From: Streptomonospora mangrovi
Lineage (GTDB): Bacteria > Actinomycetota > Actinomycetes > Streptosporangiales > Streptosporangiaceae
Reading direction: 5' to 3'
DNA: 64,000 nt
Assembly: GCF_027604915.1 (NCBI RefSeq)
Contig: NZ_JAJAQC010000009.1
Span: 62,001 to 126,000 of the forward strand
In this document: one piece after another, positions 58,364 through 64,000 of the stretch
Layout of the letters: every line of letters begins with the position of its first letter
How positions within the stretch are numbered: position 1 is the stretch's first letter
The notes under the pieces: generated by a model
What the model was told of the DNA's origin: nothing
The model's database searches: none
The model's input: the letters and a program-made list of their open reading frames with translations, nothing else
Program-made: the position numbers and the translations under genes

Positions 58364-58379
58364 ACGAAATGCGTTTCGC
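58364..58379. promoter_or_regulatory. Predicted IclR operator 2
   Basis: ACGAAATGCGTTTCGC, with perfect outer arms CGAAA / TTTCG, lies 19-34 nt before the lyase ATG and just after the predicted transcription start. Shared pattern with operator 1: CG(G/A)AA(C/T)GCGTT(C/T)CG. Confidence 0.7.
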
Positions 58380-58397
58380 ATAACGGAAGGATGAGGC

Positions 58398-59282
58398 ATG
58401 AGCGCCCAACGACTGCGCGCGTTGCTGGCCGCGGACTCTCCCGAGGTCGTCTACGCGCCCGGGGTCTGGGACGGGCTCACCGCCCGCCTCGCCGAGCAGG
58501 CCGGGTTCTCCGCGCTGTGCGCGTCGGGCTTCGCCGTCGCGGCCTCGCTCGGCCACCCCGACGCCGAGCTGTACACGATGTCGGAGAACCTCGACGCCAC
58601 CCGCCGCATCCGCGAGGCCAGCGACCTCCCGCTGATCGCCGACATCGACACCGGCTACGGCAACGCGGTCAACGCCGCGCGCACCGGCCGCCGCTTCCGC
58701 GACGCCGGGGTGGCGGCGGTGTTCATGGAGGACCAGGAGTCGCCCAAGCGCTGCCCCGTCTGCGTGGGCGACCCCGTCCCGCTGCTGCCCGCCGCCGAGG
58801 CCGCCGGCAAGGTGCGCGCCGTCAAGGACGCGGTGGGCGACGACGTGCTGGTGATCGCGCGCACCGACTCCAGCGGCGACGACGCGCTGCGCCGCGCCGA
58901 GTCCTACGCCGCCGCCGGGGCCGACATGATCATGCCGGTCACCAAGACCTTCTCCACCGTCGAGGAGTGGGCCGCCTGCCGGGAAGCGGTCGGCGTCCCG
59001 CTCGTGGCCACCCTCACCGCCTCCACCTGGACCGAGCGCGAGTTCACCCCCCGGGTGCTGCGCGAGATCGGGGTGGCCGTGGCGCTGCTGCCCACCCAGG
59101 TGCTCATGGCCGCCACCCGCGCGATGCGCACCGCGCTGGGCCGCCTGGCCGCCGGTGAGCCCCCCGCGAGCGTCAGCGCCGACGCCACCCCCCACCACGA
59201 GTTCGTCGACCTCATCGGGTTCGCCGAGGTCGAGGCGGCGCAGCGCGAGTACCTGCCGGCGGCCGCCGGGGCGGGGGAGTGA
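58398..59282 (+). CDS. Isocitrate lyase / PEP mutase superfamily lyase
   Basis: 294 residues. PGVWDGLTARLAEQAGFSAL and GFAVAASLGHPDAEL open the barrel; LIADIDTGYGNAVNAARTGR is the Mg-binding D-x-D-x-G-Y-G block, AAVFMEDQESPKRCPVC carries EDQ and the catalytic-loop Cys, VLVIARTDSSGDDALRRAES the R-T-D block. In most family lyases the loop reads KRCGH or KKCGH; here it is KRCPVC, implying a changed substrate pocket. Members cleave 2-methylisocitrate, dimethylmalate, oxaloacetate or phosphonates. It heads a coupled operon with two aconitase-type subunits, pointing to a hydroxy-di/tricarboxylate. Confidence 0.9.
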   Translation: MSAQRLRALLAADSPEVVYAPGVWDGLTARLAEQAGFSALCASGFAVAASLGHPDAELYTMSENLDATRRIREASDLPLIADIDTGYGNAVNAARTGRRFRDAGVAAVFMEDQESPKRCPVCVGDPVPLLPAAEAAGKVRAVKDAVGDDVLVIARTDSSGDDALRRAESYAAAGADMIMPVTKTFSTVEEWAACREAVGVPLVATLTASTWTEREFTPRVLREIGVAVALLPTQVLMAATRAMRTALGRLAAGEPPASVSADATPHHEFVDLIGFAEVEAAQREYLPAAAGAGE

Positions 59283-60553
59283 CCGTGCCCAGCACCATCA
59301 CCGAGAAGATCCTCGCCCGCGCCGCCGGGGTGGACCGGGTGGCGCCCCGCGAGAACCGGGCGTTCCGCCCCGACCACATGATCGCCTACGACTTCCCCGG
59401 CTACACCGACGTCATGTTCCGCCAGATGCACGACGACTTCGGCATCACCGAACTGGCCGAGCCCGAGCGCTACCTGGTGTTCATCGACCACATGCTCACC
59501 CGGGGCGGCCCCCGCGAGGAGGAGGTGCACCGCGTCACTCGCGAGTGGTGCGACCACTACGGCATCACCCTGCACGAGGCCGAGGGGATCGGCCACCAGG
59601 TCGCCGCCGAACTGGGCTATGCCCTGCCGGGCCGGTTCCTCATCCACTTCGACGGGCACATCAGCGGCCTGGGCGCCTTCGGCGCGCTGGGCTGGGGCGT
59701 GCGGCGCGACCTGCTGGAGGCGTGGGTCACCGGGCGGATCTTCCTCGACGTCCCGGCGTCGGTGCGCTTCGAGCTGACCGGGGAGTTCCGCCCCGGCGTG
59801 GACAACCGCGACCTCATCCACAGCATCATCGCCCGCCTGGGCGCCGACGGCTGCGCCCACCAGGTCATGGAGTTCACCGGGCCCGGCGCCCGCTCCATGA
59901 GCATCGACCGCAGGCAGGGCCTGTGCGGCATGGCGATGTTCACCGGCGCGGTGTCGGCCGTCTTCAACCCCGACGACCTGTCCCTCGAACACGCCCGCCG
60001 GGTGGCCGCCACCCCCTTCGAGCCGCTCTACAGCGACCCCGGCGCCGCCTACACCGGCGTCCACGAGATCGACCTGTCGCAACTGGAGCCCCAGGTGGTG
60101 CTGCCCGGCTCGGCCAAGGGCGCCAACACCCGGAACGTGGACCAGGTGGCGGGCACGCCCGTCACCAAGGCGTTCATCGGCTCCTGCGCCAGCGGCCGGC
60201 TGGAGGACATCCGCACGGCGGCCGAGGTGCTGCGCGGCCGCCGCGTCGCCGACACCGTGCAGCTCAACGTGGTGCCCACCTCCGTGGAGATCCACCGCCG
60301 GGCCGAGGCCGAGGGGCTGCTGGACGTGCTGCGCGCGGCGGGCGCCGCCGTGGCCGAGTCCAGTTGCGACTTCTGCTTCGGCTACCAGCGGCCGCTCGCG
60401 CCGGACGAGAACTGCATCTCCACCGGGGTGCTCAACATCTCCGGCCGCATGGGCAGCACCGAGGCCAACATCTTCATGGGCTCGGCCGCGACCGTGGCGG
60501 CCAGCGCGCTGACCGGCCGCATCACCGACCCCCGCGCGGAGGTGCCGCGGTGA
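59279..60553 (+). CDS. Aconitase/3-isopropylmalate-dehydratase-type large subunit
   Basis: 424 residues from GTG 59279, overlapping the lyase stop (GTGA). TITEKILARAAGVDRVAPRE is the LeuC-like opening; VFIDHMLTRGGP, EGIGHQVAAELGYALPGRFL and HISGLGAFGALGWGV follow. Iron-sulfur ligand candidates are the Cys in AFIGSCASGRLEDIR and the pair in ESSCDFCFGYQRPLAPDENC, matching the C ... C-x2-C set; GVLNISGRMGSTEANIFMGS is the substrate loop. Shorter than LeuC (about 470) and like the HACN/DmdA hydratase clade. Forms a heterodimer with the next gene's product. Confidence 0.92.
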   Translation: MTVPSTITEKILARAAGVDRVAPRENRAFRPDHMIAYDFPGYTDVMFRQMHDDFGITELAEPERYLVFIDHMLTRGGPREEEVHRVTREWCDHYGITLHEAEGIGHQVAAELGYALPGRFLIHFDGHISGLGAFGALGWGVRRDLLEAWVTGRIFLDVPASVRFELTGEFRPGVDNRDLIHSIIARLGADGCAHQVMEFTGPGARSMSIDRRQGLCGMAMFTGAVSAVFNPDDLSLEHARRVAATPFEPLYSDPGAAYTGVHEIDLSQLEPQVVLPGSAKGANTRNVDQVAGTPVTKAFIGSCASGRLEDIRTAAEVLRGRRVADTVQLNVVPTSVEIHRRAEAEGLLDVLRAAGAAVAESSCDFCFGYQRPLAPDENCISTGVLNISGRMGSTEANIFMGSAATVAASALTGRITDPRAEVPR

Positions 60554-61128
60554 GCGCCGGGAACACCCAGAACACCGAGAACACGGAGAGAACCGAGAAC
60601 CCGCTGCCGCCGCCCGACGTCATCCGCGGCCGGGTGGCCTGGATCTTCGGCGACGACTTCGACGTGGACCTCGTCATCGGCGTCGAGAACATCAAGTACT
60701 ACGACCCCGACGTGCTGCGGTCGGTGTGCATGCGCCGCTACGACCCGGAGTTCGCCGACACGGTACGCCTCGGCGACGTGATCGTGGGCGGGCGCAACTT
60801 CGGCTACGGCCACCCCCACTACCCGCCGCTGGTGGCGCTGCGCAACCTCGGGATCACCGCCGTCCTGGCGGAGTCGTTCTCGCCGGGCTTCTGGCGCGGC
60901 GAGACCTACAACGGCATGCCGCTGCTGGCGGTCCCGGGCATCAGCACGGCCGTGCGGCGGTGGGACCGCGTCGAGGTCGACTGGCGCCGCTCCCGGGTGC
61001 GCCTGGTCGACACCGGCGCGCGACTGGCCGGCGACCCGCTCAGCGACCGCGTCGTCAAGGTGATCGAGGCCGGCGGGAGCCTGAACCTGCTCCTGGCCGA
61101 GCACCGCGCCGCCCGCGCGGCGGACTGA
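60550..61128 (+). CDS. Aconitase/3-isopropylmalate-dehydratase-type small subunit
   Basis: 192 residues from GTG 60550, overlapping the large-subunit stop (GTGA). IRGRVAWIFGDDFDVDLVIG and DVIVGGRNFGYGHPHYPPLV are the swivel-domain signature; the latter stands where LeuD has GxNFGxGSSRE, so Ser-Ser-Arg-Glu is replaced by His-Pro-His-Tyr. ITAVLAESFSPGFWRGETYN follows. The substitution marks a different substrate from isopropylmalate. The N-terminal 20 residues contain an Asn-Thr-Glu repeat (NTQNTENTERTEN) of 9-nt units. Confidence 0.9.
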   Translation: MSAGNTQNTENTERTENPLPPPDVIRGRVAWIFGDDFDVDLVIGVENIKYYDPDVLRSVCMRRYDPEFADTVRLGDVIVGGRNFGYGHPHYPPLVALRNLGITAVLAESFSPGFWRGETYNGMPLLAVPGISTAVRRWDRVEVDWRRSRVRLVDTGARLAGDPLSDRVVKVIEAGGSLNLLLAEHRAARAAD

Positions 61129-61268
61129 CCCCGCCGCGCCCACGGGCGCCCGCCGGCGGGGCGCCCGCACCGCCCCGCCGCACCCGCACCCGCCCCGACC
61201 GGGCGGCGCGCATTCTCCGAACGCCCGCCCGGGCGGTCGGCATCCCCATCCCAGCAGGAGGCACCGCC

Positions 61269-62603
61269 ATGTCCTCGACCGAGAGCATGGGCACCCCCGC
61301 GGCGGCCCCGCCGCCGACCACCCCGGCCCCCGACCGGCGGATCGCGCTGCGCGCCGCCGTCGCCGGCGGCGTGGGCACCCTGATCGAGTACTACGCGTTC
61401 AGCGTCTACGGGTTCCTCGCCGTCGTCATCGCCCCGCTGTTCTTCCCCAGCGACAACCCCGCCACCTCGATCCTGGCCACCCTCGCGGTGTTCGGCTCGG
61501 GCTACCTGATGCGCCCGCTGGGCGGCATCTTCTTCGGCCGGCTCGGAGACCGGCGCGGCCGCAAGATCGCGCTGGTCTCCACCGTCGTCAGCATGGGCTT
61601 GTGCTGCGCGCTGATGGGCGTGCTGCCCACCTACGCCCAGGTGGGCATCCTCGCGCCGATCCTGCTGGTGGTGGTGCGGATGGCCGAGGGGTTCTCGGCC
61701 GGCGGCGAGATCGGCGGCTCGGCCACCTACATCGCCGAGTCCTCTCCGGCCCGGCTGCGCGGCTTCTTCGGCGCCTTCACCCCCACCGGCTCCACCCTGG
61801 GGTTCGCGGTGGCCGCGGCCGTGGCGGGCGCCGCCACCGGCCTGCTCACCGACGCCCAGATGACCGACTGGGGCTGGCGGGTGCCGTTCCTGCTGTGCGT
61901 GCCGCTGACCCTGCTGTGCCTGTGGGCGCGGATCAAGCTGGAGGACACCCCCGACTTCCGGGAGATGGAGGCCCGCGCGGAGGTGGCGCGGGCGCCGTTC
62001 CGCAGCGTGCTGCGGCACCGGCCGCTGGCGGTGCTCAAGGTGGTGGGGCTGGCGGTGGCCACCAACGGCACCGGCTACGTCGGGCTGACCTACATGAACA
62101 TCTACCTGATCAACGACCTCGGCTACGGCGCGCAGGAGATCTACTGGCTGTCGGCGGCGGTGATCGCCCTGGCCTGCCTGAGCATGCCGTTCCTGGGCGC
62201 GCTGGGCGACCGCGTGGGCCGCCTGCGGCTGCTGGTGGCCGGCTGCGTGGGGTATGTGCTGCTGGCCTACCCGATCATGCTGGTGATGGCGGGCAAGCCG
62301 GGGCTGCTGCTGGTGGCGGCGGTGTACCTGGCGTTCATGCTGCTCAACGCCGCGCTCCAGGTGCCGGCGTTCCCGCTGTTCACCGAACTGTTCTCGCGCG
62401 CGGTGCGCTACACCGGGGTGGCGCTGGGCTTCAACATCGGCACGATCGTGGCGGGCGGGACCGCCCCCTACATCGCGGCGCAACTGGTGGCCGCCACCGG
62501 CGACCCGGTGTCGCCGTCGTACTGGGTGATGGGCGTGGCCGTCGTGGGGCTGGCCACCGCCTTCACCATGCGCTCGGCCACGAGGGACCGGCTCCCCGCC
62601 TGA
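61269..62603 (+). CDS. MHS-family MFS carboxylate:proton symporter
   Basis: 444 residues, 12 membrane segments. The MHS signature is LRAAVAGGVGTLIEYYAFSV, followed by LMRPLGGIFFGRLGDRRGRK (motif A), RMAEGFSAGGEIGGSATYIA and the RGFFGAFTPTGSTLGFAVAA stretch. Relatives carry citrate, alpha-ketoglutarate, proline/betaine or shikimate. Start ATG 61269 after CAGGAGG. It is the fourth gene of the lyase-hydratase operon, 140 nt after the small-subunit stop, and is the presumed importer of the pathway substrate. Confidence 0.9.
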   Translation: MSSTESMGTPAAAPPPTTPAPDRRIALRAAVAGGVGTLIEYYAFSVYGFLAVVIAPLFFPSDNPATSILATLAVFGSGYLMRPLGGIFFGRLGDRRGRKIALVSTVVSMGLCCALMGVLPTYAQVGILAPILLVVVRMAEGFSAGGEIGGSATYIAESSPARLRGFFGAFTPTGSTLGFAVAAAVAGAATGLLTDAQMTDWGWRVPFLLCVPLTLLCLWARIKLEDTPDFREMEARAEVARAPFRSVLRHRPLAVLKVVGLAVATNGTGYVGLTYMNIYLINDLGYGAQEIYWLSAAVIALACLSMPFLGALGDRVGRLRLLVAGCVGYVLLAYPIMLVMAGKPGLLLVAAVYLAFMLLNAALQVPAFPLFTELFSRAVRYTGVALGFNIGTIVAGGTAPYIAAQLVAATGDPVSPSYWVMGVAVVGLATAFTMRSATRDRLPA

Positions 62604-62760
62604 TGCCGTCCAGGCGCCCGGCCCCGGCGGTCGTCCACCCCGGAGCCGGGCGCCGTGCGTGCCATCCCCGAGTCGAGCAGCCGCCGACGATGCCGGGGGC
62701 CGGGTTCCCCCGGGCGGGGGAGGAGGTTCCTTCGCTGCGGGGAGGTGCCGGGGGCGGGGC

Positions 62761-63354
62761 ATGGCGAGACTCGGCGGTATGGACACGGACAGCCGGGGCG
62801 GCGGGCCCCGAGGTGATGAAGCAGGGATACCGGGCGGTGCGCTCCGCGCGGCGGCGGCGAGCGGGGGGCGGCGCCGGGTGCGCTGGCCGGCGTGGGTGCT
62901 GGCGATCGCGTTCCTGGGGTACGCCGCGGGCAAGGCCGTCTTCGCCGCGCAGGGACGGCTCGGCTTCCCCGGCGGTCCGCCGGTGTCGGCGGCCGAGCAC
63001 GAGGCGTACGCGCGCGAGATGATGGACGTGGCGACGGTGCAGTGGCTGGCGGTGCCGACCGGGCTGGCGGCCGCCGCCCTGGTCCTGGCCACCGTGACCG
63101 CCCTGGGCAGCCGGATTCCGCGCGTGCTGATGCTGGCCGCGCTCGGCGGCATGCTCCTCACGGTCGGCGCCGGCGCCGGGATCATGGCCGCCGACGGGTT
63201 CTTCGGACTGGGCGTGGGCTGGCGTTGGTACCACGGCGTCGTCGGACTGGTCCTGCTCGGCCTGATGGCGCACACGGTCTGGTCCTACGTCCGGTACGGG
63301 TCGCCCGGTGCCCCGAGGACACCGGGCGCCGGCCGGGGGCGCCGCACCCCCTGA
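62761..63354 (+). CDS. Hypothetical four-span membrane protein
   Basis: About 197 residues. A Gly/Ala/Arg-rich N-terminus of about 45 residues precedes segments WPAWVLAIAFLGYAAGKAVF, VQWLAVPTGLAAAALVLATV, VLMLAALGGMLLTVGAGAGI and WYHGVVGLVLLGLMAHTVWS. ATG 62761 and ATG 62779 are both possible starts; neither has a well-placed Shine-Dalgarno. No family recognised. It ends 31 nt from the convergent methyltransferase gene. Confidence 0.65.
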   Translation: MARLGGMDTDSRGGGPRGDEAGIPGGALRAAAASGGRRRVRWPAWVLAIAFLGYAAGKAVFAAQGRLGFPGGPPVSAAEHEAYAREMMDVATVQWLAVPTGLAAAALVLATVTALGSRIPRVLMLAALGGMLLTVGAGAGIMAADGFFGLGVGWRWYHGVVGLVLLGLMAHTVWSYVRYGSPGAPRTPGAGRGRRTP

Positions 63355-63385
63355 CCGGCCCGGCCGGGTCGGACGGCCGCGCCCG

Positions 63386-63979
63386 CTACCGCGCGCGGCG
63401 GGCCAGCAGCACGGTGTCGCGGGTGTGGTGGGTGCCCTCGGGCGGGGGAGCGGGGCGGGGGCGGGTCTCGTCGGCGAGGACGGTCCACCCCTCGTCCAGC
63501 ACTGCGGCGACCTCGCTCGGGCGGTAGTAGTCGTCGGGGTCGAACCCGTCCCGGGGCTCCAGTTCGGTCAGGTCGTGGCTGACCACGAGCAGCGTGCCGC
63601 CGGGGGCCACCGCCGACACCAGGGTGCGCAGCTCGTCGGGCTCCGCCCGGCGCAGCGGAAAGTACTGCACGGACACCAGGTCGAACGCGCCGGCCGGCAG
63701 CGGGGCCGACGCGAGGTCGGCGTGGGTCCACGCCACGCGGCCGGCCTCCTCGGCGCCCGCGGCGGCGGCGCGGCGCAGGGCGGTCCGCGAGACGTCCACG
63801 GCGGTGACCAGCCACCCGCGCCGGGCCAGCCACAGCGCGTCGGCGCCCTCCCCGCACCCCATGTCCAGCGCCTGGCCCGGCGGGAGGCCGGCGGCCTCGG
63901 CCACCAGCACCCAGTTCGGCGCGCCGCTGAAGACCTGCTCGCGGGAGGCGTACATCCGGTCCCAGGCATGTTCGTCCAT
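63386..63979 (-). CDS. Class I SAM-dependent methyltransferase (TehB-like)
   Basis: 197 residues from ATG 63979. WDRMYASREQVFSGAPNWVL is the TehB/Methyltransf_25 opening, ALDMGCGEGADALWLARRGW is motif I, VTAVDVSRTALRRAA the post-I acidic loop, and LVSAVAPGGTLLVVSHD motif III. Proteins with this N-terminus methylate small thiols, tellurite or metabolites; no substrate is evident. Complete in the window; the last 21 nt of the window lie upstream of its start. Confidence 0.9.
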   Translation of the reverse strand: MDEHAWDRMYASREQVFSGAPNWVLVAEAAGLPPGQALDMGCGEGADALWLARRGWLVTAVDVSRTALRRAAAAGAEEAGRVAWTHADLASAPLPAGAFDLVSVQYFPLRRAEPDELRTLVSAVAPGGTLLVVSHDLTELEPRDGFDPDDYYRPSEVAAVLDEGWTVLADETRPRPAPPPEGTHHTRDTVLLARRAR

Positions 63980-64000
63980 GTGCCCTGCCTCAGGTGGGGG

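Larger units (their letters stand above)
58074..58397. promoter_or_regulatory. 324-nt divergent control region with paired IclR-type sites
   Basis: No gene. It holds a perfect 16-bp palindrome (58186-58201) on the ligase side and a related near-palindrome (58364-58379) on the lyase side, plus a rightward promoter TTGACA (58330-58335), 18 nt, TAGCCT (58354-58359). The second palindrome lies just past the predicted transcription start, a repression position. Confidence 0.75.

Overview
The window is very GC-rich DNA with the codon bias of a high-GC actinobacterium. Supporting signs are many GTG starts, GTGA/ATGA start-stop overlaps, DesK-type and ECF41 regulators, an I36 inhibitor, cupin- and MmyB-type XRE regulators, and several apparently leaderless genes. 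A Nocardiopsis-like or other Streptosporangiales chromosome fits, but genus cannot be settled from the sequence. No rRNA, tRNA, CRISPR array, transposase or phage gene was seen. It looks like accessory chromosome: small catabolic or resistance modules, nearly all with their own local regulator.

Left part (1-25 kb): membrane proteins; a DUF1684/SnoaL pair; a His-Ser-repeat methyltransferase; an XRE-cupin regulator facing a thioredoxin-reductase-like flavoprotein and a DHA2 exporter; two regulator/SDR pairs (LysR and MmyB-type); a membrane M48 protease operon; a secreted I36 inhibitor; a PGM1-like ATP-grasp ligase; a 3Fe-4S ferredoxin; a RibD-like reductase; a TetR / Vat-like acetyltransferase / erythromycin-esterase-like group; an alpha/beta hydrolase; a formylglycine-generating enzyme; and a TetR/FAD-monooxygenase pair.

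Middle (25-45 kb): a small secreted protein and an MBL hydrolase; three overlapping paralogous membrane genes of unknown function (26430-29876); an OPT transporter-AroM-racemase-DUF1177 operon facing IclR-PepE, which looks like a peptide or amino-acid catabolic unit; ArsR-VOC; an ECF41 sigma factor; a histidine kinase that has lost its phosphoacceptor segment; then an 836-bp leader region with repeats ahead of a P-loop NTPase coupled to an ABC exporter.

Right part (45-64 kb): an ABC transporter/CPBP protease operon facing a DesK/LuxR two-component pair, in which both the permease and the kinase carry a single-base frameshift; a sulfotransferase facing a type III PLP decarboxylase; cstA-ybdD; and an IclR-controlled unit of acyl-CoA ligase versus lyase, two aconitase-type hydratase subunits and an MHS transporter. 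In that last unit two related 16-bp palindromes tie the divergent arms together. It reads as uptake, hydration, retro-aldol cleavage and CoA activation of a small di- or tricarboxylate. It and the 26-30 kb paralog operon are the best candidates for undescribed systems.
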